This document shows positions 22,607 to 33,386 of a DNA stretch of 64,000 nt, one piece after another; within the stretch, counting starts at the first letter, position 1; every line of letters starts with the position of its first letter. The position numbers and the translations under genes were made by a program. The notes below the pieces were generated by a model. The model was given only the letters and a program-made list of their open reading frames with translations, was not told the DNA's origin and did not search any database. Location of the stretch: contig CM077826.1 in assembly GCA_039720395.1 (NCBI GenBank), positions 21,329,053 through 21,393,052 on the forward strand, written 5' to 3'. The stretch comes from Liquidambar formosana (lineage: Eukaryota; Streptophyta; Magnoliopsida; Saxifragales; Altingiaceae).

Positions 22607-23053
22607 TTGTGAGTGCCGTGTCCTTTCACCACGCCCGGCTCGAGAGTACGCCACTAACCGCGGACGATTAGGGCGGAGAGGGAGTCGCCACCCGATTTTG
22701 GCCTCGGGAACCGATAGACCCCTAGCAAGGGCCCAACTCGTCATCACCCAAAGAATCAAGGTTCGGAGCTAAGGTACGCGGACGGGAAGGTGTTAGGCAC
22801 CCGTCTGCGCCCGGCTAAAATCCGGCCTCACATACACTTATTGGCTTTAATTAAAAAGGGTTTAATCAAACTTGACCACTATACAGACAACTAGGCAAAA
22901 TCAAATAAAAGCATGCAATGATGAGAGATAAAAAGGATTTAAAGAGAAATATACACACATATAAGAGAAAGGGGGTGAAATCAATGGAGAACTTACGCTG
23001 CCTGTACTGCCTGTAAGGGAGAAAAGAGGATTTAAACTGAAAAAAATAAAGTC

Positions 23054-23109
23054 ATGCACGTACGTGCATATGAGAGGCACGTACGTGCATATGCAAGGCA
23101 CGTACGTGC
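23054..23109. repeat. Palindrome array, three units (right Tat LTR)
   Basis: Same three-unit array as at 9263-9318, 21-bp spacing conserved. Confidence 0.95.
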
Positions 23110-23600
23110 ATACCCTAAATGAAATCCATGCGAAAATGCAAATCTAACCCTATTGTGCAATTATCATGCCTGTGTGACACTACGAATGATCAGGGTATAT
23201 ACAGAAACCATCTAAACATGCTTTGAAGACATAAAAAAAACAATCTAGATCTAAATGTCGGGATACGACGTATGCGAAAGAAATGACAGAGGACCTATTC
23301 TAGATCTATGAATGTAGAAATGAATTTATGCTGAGTCTAAATGCATCATGTATTCAGGCAGTAAATGAAAAGATGCATAAGATGTACATTTTATGCAATA
23401 TCCTAAATAATATTATCAAATCATTGAAGGAAAACGAAATTGAGGGTTAAGAACCGTTACCCTCAGGGCGGGCAGCAGCAGCGGTTCCTTCGTCAGTTCT
23501 ACTCTCCGGACTTCCCGTAGACACAGCCGCCAATGTTGGATTTTTTAGAATGGTCGTTTGGTAGCCAAAATCGAATCCCCTCTCTTGAATGAAAGCAGGG

Positions 23601-23608
23601 TATTTATA
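23601..23608 (-). promoter_or_regulatory. TATA box of Tat 5' LTR
   Basis: TATAAATA on the minus strand within CCTATAAATACCC. Its position in the LTR fits the U3/R boundary; transcription would run toward gag at 21507. Confidence 0.65.
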
Positions 23609-23741
23609 GGCGGGGATTAGGGTTTAATTCGGGGATTTCTAGGGTTTCCCAGCCGCCACTGAGCAGCTGTCAGCGTGGGGGCTGTATAAGGTAAGAAGTA
23701 ATTTCGAGGGGAAGAGATGGAATTCAAAAAGAGAGGGCATG

Positions 23742-23775
23742 ATCGTACGTGCATGGTATATGCACGTACGTGCAT
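23742..23775. repeat. U3 palindrome pair of Tat 5' LTR
   Basis: CGTACG cores at 23744 and 23765 (21 bp apart). The second is the 16-bp perfect palindrome ATGCACGTACGTGCAT. They lie 136-170 bp upstream of the TATA box in transcription order. The other LTR has one unit only (core 9953). Confidence 0.92.
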
Positions 23776-23925
23776 GGGGTATCGAACCAAGGCCAAAGGC
23801 CTGCTGTGTCTCCGCGAGTCCTTCGGGCGTGCTTGAGATGGTCCGTTGGCTACTGCCCTTCATCATCGGGTCTCAGAAAGTGGCTTGAGGTGCCAAGTGG
23901 TACAAAATGGGGTGTTAACACATAT

Positions 23926-26250
23926 ACATAGTGAAAATAAAATTTGACGATGAGATGATAAATGAGATTTTTTGTCAAAATTTTATTTTGAATTTAGATG
24001 CTTACATGTATAGTCTTTTAAATAATGAGAATTATTTTAAATTGAAAAAAAAAATACGTGTATGGTCAACTGTGGGGGTTGACAATATCGAATTTGATAA
24101 ATTTATTTATTTAAAAAATAAATAAATAAAAAAATAAAAAAATTGATAAGCCAATTGAAGTTAAATGAGATTAAAAATAACGTGTTTTCTGAATGGTTTT
24201 TAACCATTTGTTATTTGGTTGTTAAGTCACATATGAATTTTTATTATGAACGTAATTTCTCATTTTTAAAATTTTGAGAAATTTGATTTCGAATAATTTG
24301 GATATATTTGTATGATTTAAGGTGTATTACTCTATCAGTTTGTTATTATTAGAAAAATACACATCTCATATATTTTTGGATCTCTTAACAATGTGAAAAA
24401 TATTATGTGAGGCGAGATTATAATATTATTTTAAGTATGGATTTTCTAGAGACATGTCATACACAAAATAAATATTTTTCATGCTATTTAATTTCTGAGA
24501 TTAGAATAGCAATATCATATGTTGACATGATTATAATTTTTTCTCGCGATCCAAAATTTCAATTTCTAATTGAAGAGTCCAATTACAAATATATTGTGTG
24601 ACAATAGAAAAATAAATATACTTTTAAATTTGTTTTGTATGAATATAATTTACATGGAAATTATAAGATGTGCTGTTTATGCGAATGCTACAATTGCATT
24701 GAAATTAGTAAACAAAACATTATATCTTGAATTGTGGGGGCACATCTTGCGAAGACATATTTTACGTGAGAATGTGTATTTATTTTTAAATTTACAAATT
24801 ATTGAATTCTCTCAATATATTATATGTTGGTCTCTTATTAATAAAAAGAGATAAAAATGAGTATTATGATTTTCATTGATGAAAATGGGGTTAGTTCAGA
24901 CCTATTGAAATTATACGTGATATATTGAGGGAATGTCATATGTAAATTATTAATGATTTTAAGAATAACTATGTTATTTAGAGGCTAAGGAAATGTTTTA
25001 AAATTATTGGTCATATATATACTTATTTATATTGTTGTGTTGACCAAAGTTATTACTGAATGTTGAGATTCAAAGAAATCATAATGATGATTTTTGAAAA
25101 TTTATGAGTTTTATATGGCATATTTTTATTTAAATATTTGATGATATAATGATGTAAGATGAATCAATGATTCATAATTTGAATATCCCTTTCTGAGAGG
25201 TATATTTACTTAAAATTTATTAAAGGTGATTTGTGTACCCAACTTTCTTCGCAATAATCAATTTTATAGATTTCTTATATTATTTGCAGATTATGATGAT
25301 GATGATAATTGAATCTTTGATTCAAATGAGAAGAAATCCATGTGTGGACCTATATTGCCTATATGGTATGGTGCCTTGGAATTATCCAAGATGATATGTC
25401 TCATTGTCCACTTTGAAGGTTGGAATTGATGACTTGGCTTATAAAAAGCTATGAGAGTGTTGAGAGAAAAAATCTCAACAATTATATATTTATGAATGAG
25501 ATTTGTGCTTATTCATTATTTGTTGGCTCGAGCAAATAATTTTATGGGGTAGTGCTTAGAAACACAATATTAAATAGCAGTTGTTTAGAAGGTCAGAGAT
25601 GAGAATTATTAAGCTTCTGACTAATTCACTTTTTAGTGAATAATACATCGAGGGGAATAGGACTTATGCCTATAACAAGGGTCAACAGTGATGGTAACCC
25701 AACCTATGTGAATGGAGATCCCAGGAAGTAGGTTCATATGGGTAATAACAAGTTACTGGTTGACTTGGAGTGCACTATCATTTATATAATATATTTTGAG
25801 TGTCCCTTCCTATGGTGTAGATAGTGCAAACTGCAACGTTTAGGGTTGAGTTTTAACTCTTAATGGATTCCATAGTCCTATTTGGGTGGTGTGTTCAGTT
25901 GTAGTGCACACTTGATGGATCCACCTATATGGGTGTGGAAGTGGGGCCGCTTCCTATGAGAGCTTAGGTAGGTTCTCTAGAGCACTCATGAATATCCAGG
26001 TATGGCGCAGGCCTATTCGTGCAACCCCGATTAGAACAGCTCAAATTTCGAGGATAATATGTGGGTTGTGAGTTGACTGATCTATAAGAACAAATTTTGG
26101 TTCATAGAAACTTATAGTTTCACCATATTTCTATAGGTCAAATTCACATATCCTAGGTATGGTTCATAGTCCAAAAGACACCACTACCGATGCATTGCAT
26201 TCTCATGTTCCTTCTACTTTTTGTTATATAATTTGAATCATGTGGGGGAT
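23926..26250. other. Outer element internal region, right part
   Basis: AT-rich up to about 25600, then more balanced composition to 26250. Only short frames (60-95 codons) exist, none resembling gag, protease, RT or integrase. The balanced part just before the polypurine tract may hold cis signals needed for trans-mobilisation, as proposed for LARD elements; that is inference. Confidence 0.5.
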
Positions 26251-26852
26251 TGTTGTATTTTTTATAAATAAAATTAAAAAAAAATGTGATTCAAATTATT
26301 ATTAATTATTTTGTGATATTATGACCATTATGTCATTTACTAATTTTGTCCATTATTATGAGTTAGTGGGCATATAATTATTGGGGGGTTACATATTCTT
26401 TTGTAAGACAAAAAGAAAACGGTTTTTTTTCACCATTTGAGAAATAGTTTTAATGATCATCTTCTTCTTCTTCTTTGGGATGAAAAAACTACAAGAGTTT
26501 TAGAAAGCTTTTCAATCCTTCTTTTCTCTCTATGTATAAACTTCTTTTCATTAAAATTTTTCTATCCTTCTTTAATTTTTTGTTGAATATTTTCCATGGA
26601 ACGATCTAGAGTTATTCGGTTCCTTGTACTTGCGAGTGCACGTGTACAAGGAACACGATTGTTGTATCTTGGAGGGTTGGGGCGCTAGAGGACCTAGATG
26701 CACCGAGTGATTCACTCCGAGGGGCGCAAATCAACTCTTAAGGACAGTATTCGCACACGTCTCAATCGATAAGTCTATTTCTTTTATTATAAATTATATT
26801 TTTGCATATTTTGATTTTCGACATCCATGTTTTTTGTTTAATATTTCCAACA
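26251..26852 (+). repeat. Outer element 3' LTR
   Basis: 602 bp, starting directly after the purine tract and followed by the GATAA target duplication. It carries the same hairpin (26620-26653) as the left copy. Confidence 0.88.
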
Positions 26853-26857
26853 GATAA

Positions 26858-27285
26858 CAATATTAATGATTGTATGGTCACAAAGTAAGAGCTTTCAGCT
26901 TTCTGGTGTTTTAGCGAACCACCCATGGCAAAGGAAGAGAGCTGTGCATCCAAATCTTATTATTTGCGGCGTACCTTGTTTTCTATAAAGTATAAACAAC
27001 AACTTAATGGGTTTGTCCTTTTTTTATCTTTTATCTTTTTTTTTTAAATAACAAAATTTAGTTAGGAGTGAGATTTTCTATATAGGTTTTGAGAATTTTG
27101 TTTAAGTCATACGTCGCAACTTGCAATCTTCACAAGGTAAAATATATCTACCTACTAGCATGTTTAGAGCATAGTTACTTCTCATAGAACTCTCATAGGC
27201 CAAAACTAAAATCTATTCTACATTGGTCGATCTTGATGAAATAAATCAGTATGAATTTCAGGAAGTATTATCCTTAACACTTACT
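26858..27285. other. Remaining right part of RLK intron 12
   Basis: AT-rich intron sequence between the outer element and exon 12. No additional exon recognised; the 63-codon frame here reads into the LTR and is not supported. Confidence 0.5.
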
Positions 27286-27633
27286 CAAGATCCATGTATG
27301 CGGGTGTGCCAGCAGCATTAGTAGATACATGACTGTTACCTTCATTTTTGAAATCTCTGGACAGCTCGAAATTAGCTATCTTCGCTTGCAGTCCTTCATT
27401 TAATAAAATATTACTAGTCTTCATATCCCTGTGGATTATAGATGGCTTGCAACCATTATGTAAATACTCTAGTCCTACAATCCTTATAATCTGTCAGTCA
27501 AGGAACTTTAACAAGAAAAGAATGACTGAGAATGAAGGAATATAATTATGTCGCAGATCTGATTGAAGACCTTGTGCTGCATCTATGGCAATTTGAAGTC
27601 TCCTCTTCCAATTCAAAACATTTTCAGTAATGT
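27286..27633 (-). pseudogene. RLK exons 11-12: kinase catalytic loop, DFG lost
   Basis: Exon 11 (27633-27571) reads NVLNWKRRLQIAIDAAQ and joins exon 12 (27474-27286) in frame at a Gln-Gly codon. Exon 12 has [20 protein letters not shown], so the HRD catalytic loop is present, then SNILLN. The Mg-binding DFG is replaced by NFE, and the usual GYLDPE at the end of the activation segment reads AYMDLE. On family knowledge such a product would not be expected to phosphorylate normally. The exon ends at GTAAGT, the start of the intron that took the 20.4-kb insertion. Confidence 0.75.
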
Positions 27634-28006
27634 CTGCAGCCAGAATATATCAATTTTACTATGGTTATTTAGAATTTTAAAAAACCTGGTCATGCAATTA
27701 TGCCATGAACTGAATTAAAAATGGAACTCAGAATTGTTCATTCATATATATATATATATATTATAGATAGATAGATAGATAGATATGTTTGATACGTTCT
27801 TTAATTTTGCACATGATTTTTTCTGTCCTACTGCATTATAATGTACGTGCCTACTTGAACAACTCCTTAACCTAATAAGTGAATAAGGTGCTGCATGTTA
27901 CAGGTCCTTTACTGAATCATACTCTCTGACTAATGAGTTTCAACTTGTATCTGTAAGTTCTAATGAGTTGTGCATGTGATCAGAAACCTTAGAACACAAT
28001 ACGTAC

Positions 28007-28440
28007 CAGCTAATAGATGATCTCTCGAGTTTCTGTTAGCCATGTACTCATAAACAAGCGCCATATGCGTGTCTTCATCATAATACCCAACGAGGGAAAC
28101 CAGGTTTCTGTGATGAACTCTTATCAAGAGTTGTGCTTGAGATTCAAAATGGTGCTCGATCATATCTAGGTGAAAATTTTTAGATAACATCTTTCATTTA
28201 GTTATAGTTTCAGCATTAGATTGAAATTTCATGTACTAGAGAACCCTGGCTGGAGTTAAGTATCTAACCTCCACTCGAAATTCCTTAGGGCCTTGCTTCG
28301 ATGATGGCGAACGCAGCTTGAGAGCAACTTGATCGTCATCTTTCAGTGTGCCTTGGTGAACTTTTCCAAATCCTCCTTCTCCAATAACATTTTTAAATAC
28401 TTACAATCTTAGAGTAAGTGAACTCTTGATTTTTTACTTA
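28007..28440 (-). pseudogene. RLK exons 9-10: juxtamembrane and kinase N-lobe, damaged
   Basis: About 28440-28266 reads KNQEFTYSKIVS, then after a small frame-shifting gap the glycine-rich loop VIGEGGFGKVHQG and the VAIK-type lysine in DQVALKLRSPSSKQG. The three or four residues usual between these blocks (a TNN-like piece) are missing, and a stop results. About 28150-28007 continues with [19 protein letters not shown] and [17 protein letters not shown] before a GTACGT donor. The acceptor of exon 10 is not clear. These are subdomains I-V of a plant receptor kinase. Confidence 0.7.
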
Positions 28441-29187
28441 AACAACTCTTGTTTGTTTGATCCTGTGGACATATCCACAGAAACCTTGATAATCATAATT
28501 GCAATAATATGCACATCTATTAAAAAAATGTTTTATAATGTTCATGAGGATTTGGATAATCAATGTCGTAAAATTGTTATGTTTGGATGATCCAATGCAC
28601 CAAGTTCCTTTATGTGAGTCATGAATCAAGTTTTGAGGCCTTTTATAGGTAATATTTTTGTCATTTATTTTGATCATATTCTTATCTATAGCAAAACCGA
28701 TAAGGAGCTAGCATCTGCAGTAACTAAAGGAGGTGTTGATTGTGTTGTGGGAAAACCAACTATTCATAATTAATCTCAAGAATTTCAATTTAATGATGAG
28801 TATTCTTTTGTTTTGGATATGTGGTGAGTGCGAATGGGATTCATGTTGATGAGGATATGTTCGTGCAATTAGAGAGTGGCCTACACCTAAGACTGTGACC
28901 AAGATGAGATGTTTTTGTAAAGTTCAAATTCTTAGATTGGCATATTCCATGTCAAAAGTGTTTGTTGAGTGTCATTTGTTGATTCAAGATGAGCAAAGCT
29001 TCTAAGATTGACTCGAGTGAAGAATTCAAGACACAATGCGACTCACACTCATTGTTAGGTCAGGTAAGTGTCTATAGAAGCCCGATTTTAATCAATTCAA
29101 TTCATTTTAAATCATGATATGTTCTTTGAATAAAGAGAATGTTTTTGAACATGGTTTTAAAGCTTTTAAGTAAAATTCAGGTTCTAG

Positions 29188-29357
29188 GATCGATCGTGGG
29201 CTTTGGAGGATCAATCCTAGGGTGTTCTAAAAAAAACAGTTTTGCTATTATTTTCTAGGATCGATCCTAGGGTCTGGAGGATCGATCCTAAGGTACCCTG
29301 AAATGATTTTTTGCTTCTGTTTTTTAGGATCGATCCTAGGGTCCTGGAGGATCAATC
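29188..29357. repeat. GATCGATC palindrome pairs in Copia LTR U3
   Basis: Three pairs, centres at 29191.5/29212.5, 29262.5/29283.5 and 29331.5/29353.5, i.e. spacing 21, 21 and 22 bp within pairs. Units are AGGATCGATCCT or one-base variants. They end 90 bp before the TATA box at 29447. Confidence 0.9.
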
Positions 29358-29446
29358 CTTGCTCGTAAAAATCAGTTTTTAAAATATGTAAAACTTACCT
29401 ATTTGACCTTAAATCGAATCCCAGTCATTTGGGATGTCTTAGACGT

Positions 29447-29453
29447 TATAAAT
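29447..29453 (+). promoter_or_regulatory. TATA box of Copia solo LTR
   Basis: TATAAAT within GACGTTATAAATAGGG, downstream of the GATCGATC pairs. Confidence 0.6.
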
Positions 29454-30250
29454 AGGGTTTGTTTTGATAGAGAGGGCAAAGCAAGCTTCTCCCTACTAGG
29501 TTTTACAAAGTTCATCTTCTCAAATCTCTCTAGAGTACTTTTACCTAGGTTTTCCTACATATGCTCTAGAGACCTTCAAACCACACACTATTTCACATCC
29601 TCGAATGTTTGTGAGTCCGTTGTGACGGTGATCGAGCTTGCGAGTTCGTGGAAAAAGGGATCACTGTGAAGGGGTTGGTTGCGACCAAAGCCGTGAAGAC
29701 GGAGATCGATCGTGTGCGATCGTGGGAGTGAAGACTTTTGCTTAAGTCCTTTTGGTCTGTAAGTGTGTCTTGTACTCATTGAGTTCATAGTGGATTTGCT
29801 TCAACTGGACTAGGTCCGTGATTTTTCCCATCTAGGGTTTTCCACGTAAAAATCTCTTGTGCACTCTCTTACATGTTTTTAGACTTGCTATGTGATTGAA
29901 TTAATTGTGATAATTGGGATTTTGAGTGTTCATAATTAAAATTGGGTAAGGTTTATAGTAATACCTATTCAACCCTCATTCTAGGTATTGTAGGGTTAAT
30001 ATAACCGGAATTTCAGTTTTCATTGGCTAGCTACTTTTTATCGTCACTTCATATGGGATTTTAGTGCTATTCCTCACTAATTTATGCATGTATGAAGAAA
30101 GGGAAATTCCTATAGTGTGAAGAAGTTGAAAAATGTTTTGCCTTTATTTAAATTTAAAAAAAATGCATTGCACCCGCGTTAGTTTTACCAAGCTTTGAGA
30201 AGATTTGTCGAGTCAAATGTGATGCAAGTGGAGTAGGTACTTTGAATTGG

Positions 30251-30755
30251 TTAGTTTTTGTTTTGTTTTTAATTTGCACACTTTAGTTGTTCTCTTGATG
30301 TTTAGGTTGTCGGGCCTTTATGCCTTTTTTTTATTGGCCTACGTGCCACTCTTAGTTGATACACTATCATATTCTTTCTTCACTCCCTCTTCTGGTTTGG
30401 CTCGTGTGAGCCCAATACTTTAGGCTTTACTTGGTTTTATGATGCATGTCATTTGCATTTCACTCTGTTGATTCATGCATGTGATTTGCTCATTAATTTT
30501 CCTTCTTATTTGCATCAGTTTTGCATCCTTCGTCAATTTATGACAATAAAAAACCTATGGTGAGAATAGGGAGCTGGTCTTTGCTTTATTTCTTCACTGT
30601 TTCACTTTTTGTATATGATTTTATAGAAGTTTGGGCGTGTTGCAGGAATCATCAAACAATTTAGGATTGGTGTTTATATTTTTAAAATCAGTCATCCCGG
30701 CCTATGCTGACATTTACAATTCCAGGAAAATGAAAGAAAGAAAGAAAGAAAATAC
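30251..30755. other. RLK intron 8 remainder
   Basis: No gene. Some text resembles LTR-element 3' internal sequence, but no boundary could be set. A GAAA microsatellite sits at about 30730-30755. Confidence 0.4.
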
Positions 30756-30913
30756 CTCCTTGCTTTTTTCTTTTACAATTCCAAAAGATCACACCCAGTG
30801 TGCTTAAAAGGAACAGGACAAGAACTGATGCGAAAACTGGAACGACAAACTTCTTCTTTTTTTTCTTTCCTTTGCATGAATCTGACATACAAAGATTTGG
30901 ATTTTTGTCCACG
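30756..30913 (-). pseudogene. RLK exon 8: transmembrane segment
   Basis: The exon reads DKNPNLCMSDSC, a Lys-rich stop, then a hydrophobic run (VVPVFASVLVLFLLSTLGVI) followed by a basic WNCKRKK stretch. This is a single-pass type I membrane anchor with positive cytoplasmic flank, preceded by the NPxLC motif that closes the LRR region in this family. The donor lies in a GAAA-rich microsatellite near 30720-30755. Confidence 0.8.
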
Positions 30914-31055
30914 CTTGCAAAAAGTGGACATGGTAAAATGTCATGGTGGGTTAATTAGTACAAAATTACAAGAGCAATTATCTTTCCATCATGTGATTGC
31001 AAGTAACTTTTAAAATATAAATGGAGAAATTCTTAGATATGCAAGGTAGGCAAAC

Positions 31056-32541
31056 CTCAAAAGAAATGATTTATCATTGATCTTTTCCCTAACAGCTTGG
31101 AGAATTGAACCTGATAGATTGTTCCCTGTTAAGTTACTGCAAAGACGTAAAATAGATCACCTATGTCTCGTACCTACCAATAAATTTTCTATTGCACTAT
31201 CAAATTAAGCTAAATAACTTACAGGATTCTTAGAGATGGCAGTTGCCTCATGAATTCTGGCACTGGTCCAGTCAATTTATTGTTTGATAAATCCCTGAAA
31301 CAAAAACAGTTAGTAAATTTTTGGTTAAAGAACTCCATATATTTTACCGGAGGTATTCATTCGTCAGAAGCCTAAAACTAGCATCAAAAAGTTCCCAAGG
31401 AGTTCTTATTCATGTATTCTAATTTCCATGCAACTTTATGAACGTGGTTTCTATTATGGTGATAGGGACTGCCATCCTTTAATTCTGCAGACCCATTTTA
31501 GAATCTCTCATGGTCTTTCATTATTATGTTATTATGTGCAGATATCTGGGATGAGATTGACTATATGATAATTACTGTTAGCAACTCCGACAACTTCCAA
31601 CAAAGGCTTGATCATGTAGATCTCTATCTTTAAAAGTTTGCTCTTTTTATAACTTTTTGCAATGTCAGCCAGAGTTTATGTGTGCCATTAATATTAATAC
31701 ATATTGAAGCAATCATTACATAAAACATGAAAACATATAGGCAGTTGATGAGGAGAATAGGGAGGGATTAATGAAATACTTTTACATAATTAATTACCTC
31801 TAAACTAAATGTATAGTACTAGTTTTTCCCCTGCTTTAAAAAGGAAAGAAATAAAAATAAAAATTGGCACCATTTGTCTAATGATATCAGTTTGAGTGAC
31901 ACCTAGTCCTTAGATTAATTTCTTCAGAAGCAGTAATTAATTCAGGAAATGACAGTGTTGTTGGGCATACATGCTGGTGTGCAGTCCATAGGCCTAGGGC
32001 CTCTAGTGTAATGTAATGGAAAACTAAGAGTCTATGCTGAGTAAATACTTACAGGGACTCTATTGACTTGAGATTTAAGAATGAAGAAGCGATCTCCCCT
32101 GTTAATTTACTTGAGGACAGGTTCCTGCTTGAAATTCTTTGAATAAGAGATAGATTGTTCCATTATCTAAGACGTTTTCAATTTACATCAAGAATATGGT
32201 CATTCAATTAGTTGGGCATTTGGGACGCCCCATGAAAATGAAATCAATTTTATGCATATCATTTATTTGAAAGAGTCTATTTTATGCAGTGGCTCCATTT
32301 TAGAAAGGATTTTTGCCTTGAAATGAGATCAAAATAATGTGGACTGATTCAACTTCCTCTGGGTGTTTCAACACACCCCTAATTGGGATGTTTTGGGAGC
32401 ACACTCACAGCGATATGATCCTCGGAGAATTGTTGTAGCTGCAGTTTAAACCATCCCATAAGTAATCACTTGGAACACATGGATCTCCTTGCCAGTTTCT
32501 AGTCATTCGGTACACTCGCTTGATGTCCATGATAGCATCAA
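31056..32541 (-). pseudogene. RLK exons 4-7: LRR cap and leucine-rich repeats
   Basis: Four short exons lie at 32541-32409, 32124-32053, 31294-31223 and 31136-31056. Exon 4 carries the LRR N-cap ([20 protein letters not shown]). The next two are each exactly 72 bp, one 24-residue LRR per exon (KLTGEIASSFLNLKSIESL and KLTGPVPEFMRQLPSLRIL). Exon 7 reads NLTGNNLSGSILQAVREK. One-LRR-per-exon structure with phase-2 junctions is normal for LRR receptor kinases. All four are open with consensus splice sites. Confidence 0.85.
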
Positions 32542-32795
32542 CTGTAATTTCAAAAATACAAAATTATACGCAAAGGATTTTTTTTTTTTATTTATAAATA
32601 AATTTAAAAATTTTGAACAAAAATGCCTATCCACCAGGTCGATCTGATTTGCTCTCATTGCTTCTGTCACCAAAAGGATCATCTAGTGTCTAGTATTCTA
32701 AAAAAAATTCTAATCATATTAGCCGTACAAGTATTCCAATACAAATTAGTGATACGAACATGGTCAAAGAAGAGAAAAAGAAAAGAAAAGCATAC

Positions 32796-33298
32796 CATCT
32801 TGTTGGTCTGTTGGTGCATCAGGGAGCATATTTAGCTTGAAAATCTCGAATGCGTTGAGGATGGGAGGAAGATTAGATTCCTCTGTTGCATAAATGTCAA
32901 AGGAAATTGTTCCATCCTTAAGTGGCACATTCAGAGGACCTACGGTCAGTTGCTTTAGGTAAGCAAGTTTAATAGGTTCCGTGAGCTGGTAATGGCCATT
33001 CAAAGATATATTAAATTCTCCCAGCTGGTCATCCCGGAGGTCGAAAATATGAGCAAAGTGAAAGCACATATAATATTCAAAAGTGGCGTTGAAAGGACCC
33101 CACCAAGAATAAGCTAAGGGAGAGCTAGAGTTTTTTGGGCAGGCGGCAGTCCTCAGCACTTTTTCAGGTGGATAATAGGAATCATTGCTGCTCTGGATGT
33201 CAATGGTGGACTGGGTGCTAATTGGATACCAAGCGTCAAAGTTAGGATGAGGGAGTTTCGGAGGCACCCATATCCGATCGTATGTATCGTTCGGGTAC
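32796..33298 (-). pseudogene. RLK exon 3: malectin-like ectodomain, C-terminal part
   Basis: The acceptor (ccattAG) and donor (GTATGC) frame a 503-bp open exon reading YPNDTYDRIWVPP, STIDIQSSNDSYYPPEKVL, FEYYMCFHFAHI and LPPILNAFEIFKL. These match the second half of the malectin-like domain in this family, including the usual NAxEIF ending before the LRR hinge. It joins exons 2 and 4 in frame. Confidence 0.85.
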
Positions 33299-33386
33299 CT
33301 AATGGAGGGAGACACTTACATTTAATTTGCAGGTATTAGGTAGAGAATTTCAGTTTATGGTCGCCAAGACTAGTTAATTCACGTAC

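Larger units (their letters stand above)
8817..23920 (-). mobile_element. Ty3/gypsy Tat/Ogre-type retrotransposon with two antisense cargo genes
   Basis: 15,104 bp, bounded by direct LTRs and a perfect 5-bp target duplication CATAT (8812-8816, 23921-23925). Transcription runs leftwards: primer site at 22590-22606, gag, protease, RT-RNaseH, second RNase H, integrase, then polypurine tract at 10109-10124. Dual RNase H, the PBS sequence and extra genes between pol and the 3' LTR are features of the Tat/Ogre group. The PMD and DUF7745-like genes run rightwards in the 3' region. The LTRs differ by six substitutions and one 21-bp indel by eye, so insertion is recent. Three stop codons disable the polyprotein. 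Confidence 0.92.
22608..23920 (-). repeat. Tat element 5' LTR
   Basis: 1313 bp; in transcription order it begins TGTTAACACCCC and ends GGCACTCACA. A TATA box (TATAAATA, minus) lies at 23601-23608. Two CGTACG palindromes (23744, 23765) sit about 140-170 bp upstream of it. A second array of three is at 23054-23109. Confidence 0.92.
6499..26852 (+). mobile_element. Non-autonomous LTR retrotransposon (outer element)
   Basis: Two direct LTRs start TGTTGTATTTTTTATAAATA and end TTCCAACA. The 5-bp target duplication GATAA (6494-6498 and 26853-26857) is perfect. A purine-rich tract (TGTGGGGGAT) abuts the right LTR at 26241-26250, giving plus orientation. Minus the nested element it is 5.2 kb, of which 4.0 kb is internal. 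The internal parts (7097-8816 and 23926-26250) are AT-rich with no gag or pol motif and no long frame, so it looks like a LARD-type element mobilised in trans. A standard initiator-Met primer site is not seen after the left LTR. Confidence 0.88.
28916..30015 (+). mobile_element. Copia-type solo LTR
   Basis: 1,100 bp bounded by TG...CA (TGTAAAGTTC to GGAATTTCA) and a perfect 5-bp target duplication GTTTT (28911-28915, 30016-30020). TATA box TATAAAT at 29447-29453. The 3' half has the GGGTTTTCCACGTAAAAATC block common in plant Copia LTRs. No internal region remains, so it is a solo LTR. Palindrome pairs lie upstream of the TATA box. Confidence 0.8.
28640..30250 (+). pseudogene. Ty3/gypsy (chromovirus-like) RT-RNase H fragment, interrupted
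   Basis: Plus-strand remnant inside the RLK intron. Before the Copia LTR it reads [11 protein letters not shown] (from the YxDD region), VSANGIHVDED and REWPTPKTVTKM. After the LTR it resumes LATFYRHF, MHV-type remnants, then [18 protein letters not shown], the start of RNase H. Gaps and frameshifts are frequent. The reading restarts directly at the target duplication (30016-30020), so the Copia element inserted into an already resident gypsy copy. Confidence 0.75.

Noticed and set aside
24407..24854. Hidden retroelement ORFs in the outer element
   Set aside because: Short AT-rich frames with no gag or pol motif.
26762..26953. 63-codon frame as an extra RLK exon
   Set aside because: It crosses from intron into the outer LTR and resembles no kinase segment; exons 12 and 13 already join in phase.
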